Origin: Clostridia bacterium
Lineage (GTDB): Bacteria > Bacillota > Clostridia > Christensenellales > Borkfalkiaceae
Assembly: GCA_900769545.1 (NCBI GenBank)
Contig: CAAGGZ010000142.1
Span: forward strand, 1 to 21,511
Length of the DNA stretch: 21,511 nt
Reading direction: 5' to 3'
Below are positions 1 to 6,837 of the stretch, one piece after another. The position numbers and the translations under genes are program-made. Under the pieces are notes generated by a model that saw only the letters and a program-made list of their open reading frames with translations, ran no database searches and was not told the origin of the DNA. Position 1 is the first letter of the stretch, and every line of letters begins with the position of its first letter.

Positions 1-26
1 AAGCCCTAAAGCCCATGGTTTACCAA

Positions 27-230
27 TTAAAGACCATATCTCTTTTTGAACTTATCGACACGTCCACCGGTATCAACCAACTTCTGCTTGCCCGTGAAGA
101 AAGGATGGCAATTGCTGCAAATATCCACTTTCAAAACTTCACAATCTTTCGTCGTGCCAGTCTTGAACGTAGCTCCACAAGCGCAAGTAACAGTTACTTC
201 GTGATATTTGGGATGAATATCAGCCTTCAT
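27..230 (-). CDS. rpmE: 50S ribosomal protein L31, zinc-binding (C+) type
   Basis: This 67-residue protein is L31, a component of the large ribosomal subunit near the central protuberance. The sequence shows the family start MKADIHPKYHEV, a CAC motif at residues 16-18 and a CSNC motif at 37-40, together the four-cysteine zinc site of the C+ form, and the basic end KFKKRYGL. The length is normal for L31. The start is preceded by an AGGTG ribosome binding site. It is expressed from its own promoter (273-301) and diverges from the dehydrogenase gene to the right. C+ L31 can act as a zinc store that is swapped for a zinc-free paralog; no paralog is seen here. Confidence 0.97.
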   Translation of the reverse strand: MKADIHPKYHEVTVTCACGATFKTGTTKDCEVLKVDICSNCHPFFTGKQKLVDTGGRVDKFKKRYGL

Positions 231-272
231 ATTTACACCTCGCTGTTTCTTTTTCTTTTAATATGCTCCCCA

Positions 273-301
273 ATTATAACGCTTTTTTTTATCCTCGTCA
301 A
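273..301 (-). promoter_or_regulatory. sigma-A promoter of rpmE
   Basis: On the minus strand TTGACG (296-301) and TATAAT (273-278) are separated by 17 nt. Transcription should start near 266, giving a leader of about 36 nt before the L31 start codon. Confidence 0.8.
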
Positions 302-332
302 CTGTTTTTAACTTGAATTTGCAAAAAAATAG

Positions 333-361
333 TTGCAAATTTAGCAAAAATGCGTTATACT
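333..361 (+). promoter_or_regulatory. sigma-A promoter of the MDR dehydrogenase
   Basis: TTGCAA (333-338), a 17-nt spacer and TATACT (356-361) form a promoter divergent from that of rpmE. Start of transcription is expected near 368, so the in-frame ATG at 350 lies inside the promoter and cannot be the start codon. Confidence 0.7.
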
Positions 362-433
362 TATTTTGTTCACGCTATGACGAGTGTTTTTCACCCGTCA
401 AATTCCGCTGTGAACGGTAAGGAAACTGACTTT

Positions 434-1432
434 ATGAAAGTTTGGCAATTAGCTTATCCCCACAATATACAACATGTTACCGCTCCCGATTTGAAGCTCA
501 CTTCGGACAAGGTAAAGGTGAAAATTACCAAAGCGCTCCTCTCTGAATCGGACGTGGGCGTTTATTCGGGCGCAATCAAAGTACGCGCTCCGTTTATCCC
601 CGGCAGATTCGCCATCGGGCAAGTAACCGAAGCGAACGAAGATTCTTTTGTAAAAAAGGGCGAGCGTGTTTATCTTGCAGGCGTAACGGAAGACGAATGC
701 GCCCCCGACGGCTTGCGCGTTGCGGGTGAAACCGTAGACGGTTTCTACCGCGATTTCGTGCTTGCCGGTATTGACGACGTATACTCGCTCCCCTCGTCCG
801 TTACCGATGAAGCGGCATTCCTTATTGACGCCATCGCTTTGGCGGAGCATATTGTAGACGAGCTTCACGTAGACGTTGGTCAGCACGTTTTGGTGCTTGG
901 TGGCGGTTTGTACGGCAATATTCTTTGTCAAATACTCATTTATCACCGCGCAGTGCCTATTTTGGCTGACAACAACGCAGAACGCCTTGCGCGCGCAAAA
1001 AAATGCGGTATTTATTATACTTTCCCCAACGACGATACGTTAAAGAGCAAAGTTTTGGAGATTACGGGCGGAAAACTCGCCGACGCGGCAGTATATCTTG
1101 CGTTTGCCAACCGTTGCGAACCGTCCATCTTGTTCCCCCTTGTAAAGCGTGACGCTTACGTGGCTTTCTGCTCGCTGACGGGAAAGAGCTTGCCTGTAAA
1201 TTTGGAGTATGCGTTGAAAAACAACGTTACCATTAAAGGCATCACGGAAAGCCGTGAATTTGTTTCCACCGCAATTAACTTGCTTGCAAACAAAGCGGTC
1301 AACTTCTCGGAATTCCCGATAAGAAGCTACCGCGAGGAAGATTTGCCCAATTTATTGGAACAGTACGCCAACCTTTACGGCAGCGGCGCAAATCTGCCCG
1401 AACAAATCGATATTATTAAGTTTATATTCTAA
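434..1432 (+). CDS. medium-chain dehydrogenase/reductase (zinc-type ADH family) without the usual zinc ligands
   Basis: A 332-residue protein of the MDR superfamily: an N-terminal GroES-like domain (about 1-130) and a Rossmann NAD(P)-binding domain with GGGLYG at 156-161. The overall pattern (SESDVGVYSG, then PFIPGRF, then a VDGFYRDFVL stretch) resembles threonine or sorbitol dehydrogenases. The residues that normally hold catalytic zinc are changed: the Cys of the CxxD motif is Ser (residue 37), and the GHE motif reads GRF (57-59). The four structural-zinc cysteines are also absent. Substrate is unknown; quinone-reductase-like or non-catalytic roles are possible. I chose the ATG at 434 because AAGGA (419-423) precedes it and because earlier in-frame ATGs fall in or next to the promoter. 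No stop-proof partner gene defines a pathway; yfcE follows after 53 bases. Confidence 0.8.
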   Translation: MKVWQLAYPHNIQHVTAPDLKLTSDKVKVKITKALLSESDVGVYSGAIKVRAPFIPGRFAIGQVTEANEDSFVKKGERVYLAGVTEDECAPDGLRVAGETVDGFYRDFVLAGIDDVYSLPSSVTDEAAFLIDAIALAEHIVDELHVDVGQHVLVLGGGLYGNILCQILIYHRAVPILADNNAERLARAKKCGIYYTFPNDDTLKSKVLEITGGKLADAAVYLAFANRCEPSILFPLVKRDAYVAFCSLTGKSLPVNLEYALKNNVTIKGITESREFVSTAINLLANKAVNFSEFPIRSYREEDLPNLLEQYANLYGSGANLPEQIDIIKFIF

Positions 1433-1436
1433 TTGG

Positions 1437-1463
1437 AGCGGCTCCCTCATCGAGGGAGCTGTT
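1437..1463 (+). other. stem-loop between the dehydrogenase and yfcE
   Basis: GCTCCCTC (1441-1448) pairs perfectly with GAGGGAGC (1452-1459) around a three-base loop, and the stem can be extended by four weaker pairs. No U-tract follows, so it is a poor intrinsic terminator. It may partly uncouple the two genes, protect an mRNA end, or be a processing site. Confidence 0.5.
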
Positions 1464-1485
1464 TGGTAAAAGGAGATAAGAAAAA

Positions 1486-2034
1486 ATGAAAATTGTTATC
1501 GCTTCAGATATTCACGGCTCGGCATATTGGTGCCGTCAGCTTTTGGAAGCTTTTGAAAATGAAGGCGCAGACAGATTGTTACTTTTGGGCGATTTGCTTT
1601 ATCACGGCCCTCGTAACGATTTCCCCGATGAATACAGCCCCAAAAAAGTTTTTGAAATGCTGAACGCCATAAAAGAAAAAATTACTTGCGTCAGAGGAAA
1701 CTGCGACAGCGAGGTGGATCAGATGGTACTCGAGTTCCCTATCCTCGCCGATTTCGCCTTGGTTAACGATGATAAACATACCCTTTTTGCCACCCACGGA
1801 CACCTGTTCAACGCGGACATGCCCCCCTCGGTCGTAAAAAATACGGTGCTTTTGAACGGTCACTTCCATACTCCTGAAAACCGTGCGCTTGACAATGGAA
1901 TTTTCTATGCCAACTGCGGTTCGGTGGCTCTACCCAAAGAGGGAACGCCCCACTCCTATATCTTATATGAGGACGGCGTACTGTACTGGAAGGATTTGGA
2001 AACGGGCGGTATGTTTGACTGTCTGACTTTATAA
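1486..2034 (+). CDS. yfcE: YfcE/MJ0936-family metallophosphodiesterase
   Basis: A 182-residue calcineurin-like phosphoesterase of the YfcE family, cytosolic enzymes that hydrolyse phosphodiesters with a two-metal (usually Mn) centre; the natural substrate is generally not known. The sequence shows all metal-binding blocks in order: SDIHG (D8, H10), LLGDLLYHGPRN (D36), RGNCDSE (N72), THGH, and NGHFHTP. Length is normal. AAGGAG at 1470-1475 sets the start at 1486. It lies 53 bases after the dehydrogenase with only a stem-loop between, so read-through from the promoter at 333 is plausible. A terminator follows immediately. Confidence 0.93.
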   Translation: MKIVIASDIHGSAYWCRQLLEAFENEGADRLLLLGDLLYHGPRNDFPDEYSPKKVFEMLNAIKEKITCVRGNCDSEVDQMVLEFPILADFALVNDDKHTLFATHGHLFNADMPPSVVKNTVLLNGHFHTPENRALDNGIFYANCGSVALPKEGTPHSYILYEDGVLYWKDLETGGMFDCLTL

Positions 2035-2039
2035 AATTT

Positions 2040-2070
2040 TACCGTCTGCTCGGCAGGCGGTTTATTTTTT
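2040..2070 (+). terminator. intrinsic terminator after yfcE
   Basis: ACCGTCTGC and GCAGGCGGT form a 9-bp stem with one G-U pair around the loop TCG, followed by the T-rich run TTTATTTTTT. Confidence 0.85.
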
Positions 2071-2100
2071 ATAATTTTATCGATTTTTTCGTTTAAATGC

Positions 2101-2129
2101 TTGACGGCAATCGAAAAATATGATATTAT
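2101..2129 (+). promoter_or_regulatory. sigma-A promoter of the T-box/trpB2 unit
   Basis: TTGACG (2101-2106), a 17-nt spacer and TATTAT (2124-2129). The transcript is expected to begin near 2136, at the base of the T-box stem I. Confidence 0.75.
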
Positions 2130-2136
2130 ATATAAA

Positions 2137-2415
2137 ATTTCAACAAACCGATGATTAAGAGTAGTACTTTTGTTTACAGTTCGGCACAGAGAGTCGCAGG
2201 CGGTGGGATTGCGGCGCAACGGACAAAAGGAATGGACTTAGGAGGGCGAACGAAAGCGCAAAAGCAAGCGCAAGTAGCAATCGACGGGTACCGCGCCCGT
2301 AAAAGAGCGGAGCGTATGTTGGTACGCGAAGGTGGGCTGATTTCAGTCAATTTGGGTGGCACCGCGGTATTGTATATCGTCCCGAAAAGCGGAACTTTCC
2401 GTTTTTCGGGTTTTA
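2137..2415 (+). promoter_or_regulatory. tryptophan-specific T-box riboswitch
   Basis: This leader binds uncharged tRNA and, when it does, allows transcription into the downstream gene. Visible parts: the AGAGAG motif of stem I at 2188-2193; the distal hairpin CGCA/TGCG at 2195-2213; the specifier loop GGAATGGAC with the codon UGG (Trp) at 2233-2235; a stem II-region hairpin ACGGG/CCCGT at 2284-2300; and the T-box itself, GGGTGGCACCGCGG, at 2354-2367, whose GGTGG bulge pairs with the tRNA acceptor end. The antiterminator partner CGTCCC overlaps the 5' arm of the terminator. The specifier assignment fits the trpB-type gene that follows. Confidence 0.95.
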
Positions 2416-2417
2416 TT
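2381..2417 (+). terminator. T-box-controlled attenuator terminator
   Basis: Arms 2381-2393 and 2398-2410 pair over 13 bp with one G-U pair around the loop ACTT, followed by TTTTATTTT. The 5' arm begins with the CCCG needed for the competing antiterminator, which makes the two structures mutually exclusive. Confidence 0.93.
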
Positions 2418-2451
2418 TTGCCCATTAAAATACACGAAAAGGAGAATTATT

Positions 2452-3822
2452 ATGAAAAAAGAAATACCTTATAAAATATATTTAGACGAAACCGAGCTCC
2501 CCAAACAATGGATGAATTTGCGCGCGTTTATGAAAGAAAAACCCGCACCCCTGCTCAACCCAAAAACCCTGCAACCGATTATTGAAGACGAACTTTCCGA
2601 GGTTTTTTGCAGGGAATTGGCAAAACAGGAGCTCGACGATACTACGCCTTATATTGACATTCCCACGGAGATTAGGGACTTTTACAAAATGTACCGTCCT
2701 GCTCCCCTTATCCGCGCGTATTGTTTAGAGAAAAAACTCGGCACGCCTGCAAAAATTTATTATAAATTTGAGGGGAATAATACGAGCGGCTCGCATAAGC
2801 TCAATTCCGCTATCGCGCAGGCATATTACGCAAAACAGCAAGGTTTGAAAGGAGTTACCACGGAAACAGGCGCAGGACAATGGGGAACGGCGCTGTCTAT
2901 GGCTTGCTCGTATTTTGGGCTCGATTGCAAGGTGTTTATGGTAAAATGCTCCTACGAGCAGAAACCTTTTAGACGAGAAGTAATGCGCACTTACGGCGCA
3001 GACGTGACGCCCTCCCCCTCTACAACCACTGCCATCGGCAGAAAAATTTTAGAGCAATTCCCCGGCACGAACGGCTCGCTCGGGTGCGCGATTTCCGAAG
3101 CGGTAGAAGCCGCTACCTCTAAAGACGGGTATCGTTACGTATTGGGGAGCGTACTCAATCAGGTGCTTCTGCACCAATCGGTTATTGGGTTAGAAGCCAA
3201 AACAGCGCTCGATAAGTACGGCGAAAAAGCAGACGTTATCATCGGTTGCGCAGGCGGTGGATCCAACCTCGGCGGTTTAATTTCGCCGTTTATGGCAGAA
3301 AAGTTGCAAGGCAAAGCCGATTATCAAATCATCGCCGTAGAGCCTGTCTCCTGCCCCACGCTCACGCGAGGTAAATATAGCTACGATTATTGCGATACAG
3401 GTAAAATTTGTCCGTTGGCGAAAATGTACACGCTCGGTTCAGGATTTATTCCTGCGGCAAGCCATGCAGGCGGTCTGAGATACCACGGGATGACTTCTAC
3501 TTTGTCGGAGCTTTACGACAAGGGCTTGATGGAAGCGCGCTCCGTAGAGCAAACCAAAGTGTTTGAAGCGGCGGAATATTTCGCTCGCATAGAAGGTATT
3601 TTACCCGCCCCCGAATCCTCGCACGCCATTAAAGTAGCGATTGACGAAGCGATTAAATGCAAAGAAACAGGCGAAGAAAAAACCATTCTATTCGGCTTGA
3701 CGGGTACGGGATACTTCGATATGATGTCCTATGAAAAATTCCACAACGGCGTTATGACGGACTATATCCCCACGGAAGAGGATATTGCAAAGGGTTTTGC
3801 AGGACTTCCTAATATTGAATAA
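2452..3822 (+). CDS. trpB: TrpB2-type (TrpB-like) tryptophan synthase beta chain
   Basis: A 456-residue fold-type II PLP enzyme that joins indole and serine to make tryptophan. It matches the TrpB2 subgroup by length (canonical TrpB is about 400), by its long N-terminal extension and by the segment RPAPLIRAYCLEKKLGTPAKI. The PLP lysine lies in GSHKLNSA (K116), the catalytic-face motif ETGAGQWG at 138-145, and the phosphate-binding loop in CAGGGSNLGG at 265-274. The start at 2452 follows AAAAGGAG (2437-2444). It is the only gene of its transcript, with no trpA or other trp gene nearby, and is controlled by a Trp T-box. TrpB2 enzymes are known to work on free indole without a TrpA partner in some organisms, so indole salvage is a reasonable inference. 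Confidence 0.95.
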   Translation: MKKEIPYKIYLDETELPKQWMNLRAFMKEKPAPLLNPKTLQPIIEDELSEVFCRELAKQELDDTTPYIDIPTEIRDFYKMYRPAPLIRAYCLEKKLGTPAKIYYKFEGNNTSGSHKLNSAIAQAYYAKQQGLKGVTTETGAGQWGTALSMACSYFGLDCKVFMVKCSYEQKPFRREVMRTYGADVTPSPSTTTAIGRKILEQFPGTNGSLGCAISEAVEAATSKDGYRYVLGSVLNQVLLHQSVIGLEAKTALDKYGEKADVIIGCAGGGSNLGGLISPFMAEKLQGKADYQIIAVEPVSCPTLTRGKYSYDYCDTGKICPLAKMYTLGSGFIPAASHAGGLRYHGMTSTLSELYDKGLMEARSVEQTKVFEAAEYFARIEGILPAPESSHAIKVAIDEAIKCKETGEEKTILFGLTGTGYFDMMSYEKFHNGVMTDYIPTEEDIAKGFAGLPNIE

Positions 3823-3844
3823 AACTTTTTCCTCCGATAAAAAT

Positions 3845-3880
3845 AAAAGACCGTAAGGGCAACCCCTTACGGTCTTTTAT
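3845..3880. terminator. bidirectional terminator between trpB2 and queH
   Basis: A perfect 15-bp inverted repeat (3845-3859 with 3864-3878) around CAAC. The arms begin with A4 and end with T4, so it reads as a terminator on both strands for the convergent genes. It overlaps the queH stop codon. Confidence 0.88.
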
Positions 3881-4485
3881 TGATTTTCAGTCTCATTATT
3901 TCTTTTTGAAAATTTACAACCACAAAAATCTTGTCGGTATAAATGATACATATTAGAAAGCTCTATCGAGCGATGATATCCGCCTTTTTTCTTGAAATCG
4001 GAGTATAAATACGTAACGCCGTACTCTTTTTCAAGTGTTTCCCCTATCTCATTTAACCATTCCGCGTTCTTATACGGGCTAAGCGTCAACGTCGTTCCAA
4101 AGAAAGCAAAACCCTTTTCTTTCGCCACTTCCGCCGTCTTTCGAAGGCGTAATTCATAACACTTATAACAGCGTTTGCCACGCTCGGGCTCTTGTTCCAA
4201 CCCTTGCGCCATTTTCAAAAAGAGCTCCGCCTCGTGATCGCAGTCCAAAAAGCTCCCCCAGCCTGTTTCCTGTAAAAAACGTATCTGTTCCTGTTTTCTT
4301 TTTTGATACTCAATCTCATCATCAATATTAGGATTGTAATACAATAAGGTAATATCCAGAAAGTCCTTTAACCGCTCCAAACACGCAGAGGAACAAGGGG
4401 CGCAACAACTGTGCAACAGCACGGAAGTTCCTTTTGCGCTGGCTTGCATTTGCTCTGTCATTAAGTTGTCGTAATTGCGTTTCAT
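3877..4485 (-). CDS. queH: epoxyqueuosine reductase QueH
   Basis: A 202-residue member of the QueH (former DUF208) family, which reduces epoxyqueuosine to queuosine at position 34 of tRNAs, replacing the cobalamin enzyme QueG. Visible hallmarks: LLHSCCAPCSSACLERL with paired cysteines near residues 27-32, YYNPNI, KRCYKCYELRL, and FCGCKFS near the C terminus; these cysteines bind an iron-sulfur cluster and metal. I start it at 4485 (MKRNYDNLM) because the NYD...M leader is typical of the family; an alternative GTG at 4422 has AAAAGGA before it but would remove that segment. Its promoter places the mRNA 5' end at the ATG itself. It diverges from the RNA methyltransferase gene, so two RNA-modification genes share one intergenic region. 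QueA, the preceding enzyme, is encoded elsewhere in the window. Confidence 0.93.
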   Translation of the reverse strand: MKRNYDNLMTEQMQASAKGTSVLLHSCCAPCSSACLERLKDFLDITLLYYNPNIDDEIEYQKRKQEQIRFLQETGWGSFLDCDHEAELFLKMAQGLEQEPERGKRCYKCYELRLRKTAEVAKEKGFAFFGTTLTLSPYKNAEWLNEIGETLEKEYGVTYLYSDFKKKGGYHRSIELSNMYHLYRQDFCGCKFSKRNNETENQ

Positions 4486-4491
4486 AGCAAT

Positions 4492-4521
4492 ATTATACTC
4501 TCTATTTGAAGGTTTTGTCAA
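4492..4521 (-). promoter_or_regulatory. sigma-A promoter of queH
   Basis: On the minus strand TTGACA (4516-4521), an 18-nt spacer and TATAAT (4492-4497). A start seven bases after the -10 box falls on the A of the ATG at 4485, predicting a leaderless message. Confidence 0.75.
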
Positions 4522-4562
4522 TCTTTCCTTTGATAATTTCGTTATTTTTTTCCTTGATTGAG

Positions 4563-4591
4563 TTGACCTTGCCTTATAAATGGTTTATAAT
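4563..4591 (+). promoter_or_regulatory. sigma-A promoter of the THUMP methyltransferase
   Basis: TTGACC (4563-4568), a 17-nt spacer and TATAAT (4586-4591). Transcription should start near 4598, only about three bases before the ATG at 4601. The in-frame ATG at 4580 overlaps the promoter and is not used. Confidence 0.78.
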
Positions 4592-4600
4592 AGACCTGTT

Positions 4601-5755
4601 ATGGATTTACTTATTCCCGTGGCTTCAGGCCTTGAACAAATTACAAAACGGCAGCTTTTTTCTTTGGGTTACGACAAAACGCCTGCGCAAAACGGCAGAA
4701 TCGAACTCAACGGCGATTGGCAGGACGTTGCTCGGTTAAACGTTATGCTTCGCAGTGGGGAGCGTGTACTCATTCGCCTTGCGACGTTTACCGCCGCCAC
4801 GTTCGACGAGCTTTACGACGGCGTTTACAATATCCCTTGGGAGCAGTATTTGGAGCTTGACTCCAAAATTTTAATGGACGGAAAAAGCGTGCAGAGCACT
4901 CTTGCCGCCATCAAAGCGTCGGGCGGCGTAGCAAAAAAAGCGATCATTCGGCGTTTAGGGGACAAGCTCCCCAAAAGCAGAGCGACGTTTTCGGAAACGG
5001 GGGCGCGCTCCATTGTCGGCATTTCGATTTTTAAAGACGAAGTGACCGTAACTTTAGACACGTCGGGCGACGGCTTGCATAAGCGAGGCTATCGCTCGTT
5101 GGCGTATTCCGCTCCGTTAAAGGAAACCCTTGCGGCAGCGTTGATTGATTCTTCTTTCTACAACCCTGAAAAGGACATCGAAAAGCCCTTTGCCGACCCC
5201 TTCTGCGGAAGCGGCACTCTGCCCATCGAGGCGGCAATGAAAGCGCTTAAAATTGCGCCTGGTTTGCATCGTGAGTTTGATTTCGAGCGCTGGTTTTGCG
5301 CCCCGAGCGGCGTTGTAAAACAGGCAAAGGAAGAGGCTCGCGATAATGAAAATCGCAACGCAAAGCCCGTGATTTTCGGCTCTGACGTAAATCCAAAAGC
5401 CATTTCGATTGCGCAGTATCACGCAAAACGGGCAGGCGTTGAAAATAATATCCGTTTTTCGGTGGCTGACGCAAGAAAGTTTTCTTGCAACATCCCCTAC
5501 GGCGTGTTGATTTCCAATCCCCCTTACGGCGAACGGTTGTCCGATGAAAAGGAAGTGCGCGCTTTAATGGCGGATTTTGGAAAAACCTTCCGTTCTCTCC
5601 CCGATTGGAATGCTTATATTTTGACTTCTTTGCCTGATTTTGAGCGGTATTTTGGCAAACGCGCAGACAAGAAGAAAAAATTATACAATGCCAATTTGAT
5701 TTGCGGTTTATATTCGTATTTTGGCAAACCGCCGAAATCAAACGATGAAAAATAA
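4601..5755 (+). CDS. ypsC: THUMP-domain class I SAM-dependent rRNA methyltransferase (YpsC/RlmL-N family)
   Basis: A 384-residue RNA methyltransferase matching Bacillus YpsC and the N-terminal half of E. coli RlmKL, which makes m2G2445 in 23S rRNA; the exact target here is inferred. It begins with the family leader ATC/PVASGLEQITKRQL-like segment (IPVASGLE at residues 5-12), has a THUMP region at roughly 45-155, the UPF0020 block ending in FADPFCGSGTLPIEAAM (197-213, SAM site), GSDVNPKAI, and the catalytic motif NPPYGERL (306-313), typical of N-methylation of a base amine. The start at 4601 keeps the conserved N terminus and lies right after the promoter, so no Shine-Dalgarno is present. A membrane-protein gene follows after 14 bases, probably in the same transcript. 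Confidence 0.92.
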   Translation: MDLLIPVASGLEQITKRQLFSLGYDKTPAQNGRIELNGDWQDVARLNVMLRSGERVLIRLATFTAATFDELYDGVYNIPWEQYLELDSKILMDGKSVQSTLAAIKASGGVAKKAIIRRLGDKLPKSRATFSETGARSIVGISIFKDEVTVTLDTSGDGLHKRGYRSLAYSAPLKETLAAALIDSSFYNPEKDIEKPFADPFCGSGTLPIEAAMKALKIAPGLHREFDFERWFCAPSGVVKQAKEEARDNENRNAKPVIFGSDVNPKAISIAQYHAKRAGVENNIRFSVADARKFSCNIPYGVLISNPPYGERLSDEKEVRALMADFGKTFRSLPDWNAYILTSLPDFERYFGKRADKKKKLYNANLICGLYSYFGKPPKSNDEK

Positions 5756-5769
5756 AAAAGGAGCATACC

Positions 5770-6330
5770 ATGTTCGAGTTCACCAAAGCAACTCTGCAAA
5801 AAAACATTGAACGTTTTAAGAGATGGGACTTCTATCGGAGCATTGTCACACAGCTCATTTACATAGCCTATCTTTCCTACGCATTGCTCGTCGGTATAGG
5901 CGTAAAAATCGCAAATGCTATTTTATTACCGCTCGCGGTAGCTTATTTCCTTTTTTATATCATCGCCTATACACGCACGGTAAAAAAGAAAATTAGAAAA
6001 CGTGTAAAACGTATTTTTAAACGCAGTAAACAGCTTGTCAAAATTTTCGCGCTCGGCGTACTTATTTACGGTATCATCGCCTCCGCATACGAAGTGCGAC
6101 CGCTCTCCCTGTTTTTCACCTTTATGATGGCAATGGGCGTATTTTTACAGATTGTTTTCGAGCTTTTATTCCGTTTCCTAAAGCGGAAAGCGAAAATCTT
6201 TATGCAATCATTAGAGCAAGACTTTGCCCCTTTTGCATCTATTAAAAATCTTTTTATCCGTAATAAAAATGAAACGGTTGACAACGAAATTATTGACGAA
6301 AACGATGAAGATACTATATGGAATATTTAA
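5770..6330 (+). CDS. hypothetical four-helix membrane protein
   Basis: I do not recognise this 186-residue protein. It has four predicted membrane segments at about 24-43, 48-67, 89-107 and 112-134. Between helices 2 and 3 lies a strongly basic loop (residues 69-88, more than half Lys or Arg), and the C terminus is acidic (NEIIDENDED), which argues that loop and tail sit in the cytoplasm. No signal peptide, enzyme motif or cysteine pattern is visible. AAAAAAGGAG just upstream gives a strong ribosome binding site, and the 14-base gap indicates cotranscription with the rRNA methyltransferase. The basic loop could contact nucleic acid or acidic lipid head groups, which is only a guess. Confidence 0.8.
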   Translation: MFEFTKATLQKNIERFKRWDFYRSIVTQLIYIAYLSYALLVGIGVKIANAILLPLAVAYFLFYIIAYTRTVKKKIRKRVKRIFKRSKQLVKIFALGVLIYGIIASAYEVRPLSLFFTFMMAMGVFLQIVFELLFRFLKRKAKIFMQSLEQDFAPFASIKNLFIRNKNETVDNEIIDENDEDTIWNI

Positions 6331-6339
6331 TAGTAAAAT

Positions 6340-6372
6340 CGCCTGAAAGGTAGAGCCTTTCAGGCGGTTTGT
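6340..6372. terminator. terminator shared by two convergent units
   Basis: CGCCTGAAAGG (6340-6350) and CCTTTCAGGCG (6356-6366) form an 11-bp stem with loop TAGAG, followed on the plus strand by GTTTGTTTATT and on the minus strand by ATTTTACTA. It lies between the membrane-protein gene and the end of the feo operon. Confidence 0.8.
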
Positions 6373-6837
6373 TTATTCTTCTAAAGTTTGCAATAAGCCG
6401 TTTAAACCGCGACTTATATCTCGGTAGGTCGCTTCAAAATCTCCTGTATACCACGGGTCGGCAACGCTCCCCTCTTCTCCTGCAAAAGAAAGCAATTTCA
6501 CGCATTTGTGCGCATTTTTCCCACCCAAAATGCGTTTTGCGTTGCGCACGTTGCTATCGTCCATACAGATAAACAAGTCGAACGTATCGCCGTGGCGTGC
6601 CGTCAATACCTGCGCGCGCTTGTCCTCGCAAGATATACCCACGCTTTTCAGCTTCGCTTTGGCAGGCGGATACACGGGAGAGCCCACTCCCTTCCAAACG
6701 TTTTCGTCCGAAGTTGCGCTCGATTCAATGTAAAAATCATCGCTCCTACCCTGTTTTTTTACCATATCCTTGAGCATATACTCCGCCATCGGAGAACGGC
6801 AGATGTTCCCCAAGCATACAAACATAATTTTATACAT
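6373..6837 (-). CDS. low-molecular-weight protein-tyrosine-phosphatase family protein
   Basis: A 154-residue cytosolic phosphatase of the LMW-PTP fold. The P-loop reads VCLGNICRSPMAE (catalytic Cys near residue 8, Arg in CRS), and the general-acid loop reads DPWYTGDFEATY. In Bacillus YwlE, which removes phosphate from arginine, the residue before the second Cys of the loop is Thr; here it is Ile, as in tyrosine phosphatases, so protein-arginine phosphatase activity is not favoured. The start at 6837 follows AGAGGA and lies inside the end of the preceding small gene (8-base overlap), which implies translational coupling. An upstream in-frame extension to 6960 would run through that small gene and is rejected. 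It is the last gene of the feo operon; a link to iron uptake is unproven. Confidence 0.93.
   Translation of the reverse strand: MYKIMFVCLGNICRSPMAEYMLKDMVKKQGRSDDFYIESSATSDENVWKGVGSPVYPPAKAKLKSVGISCEDKRAQVLTARHGDTFDLFICMDDSNVRNAKRILGGKNAHKCVKLLSFAGEEGSVADPWYTGDFEATYRDISRGLNGLLQTLEE

Noticed and set aside
350..433. N-terminal extension of the dehydrogenase from the ATG at 350
   Set aside because: The ATG lies between the -35 and -10 boxes and upstream of the expected transcription start; the start at 434 has a ribosome binding site and fits the MDR N terminus.
449..946. 165-codon open frame on the minus strand
   Set aside because: It is entirely antisense to the dehydrogenase, has no ribosome binding site or promoter, and has no recognisable motif.
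1437..1463. Hairpin considered as a rho-independent terminator
   Set aside because: The stem is good, but the bases after it (TGGTAAAAGG) contain no U-run.
5247..5807. 186-codon open frame on the minus strand
   Set aside because: It overlaps the methyltransferase gene and the next gene's start, is rich in Arg and Cys as typical of antisense frames, and lacks a start signal.
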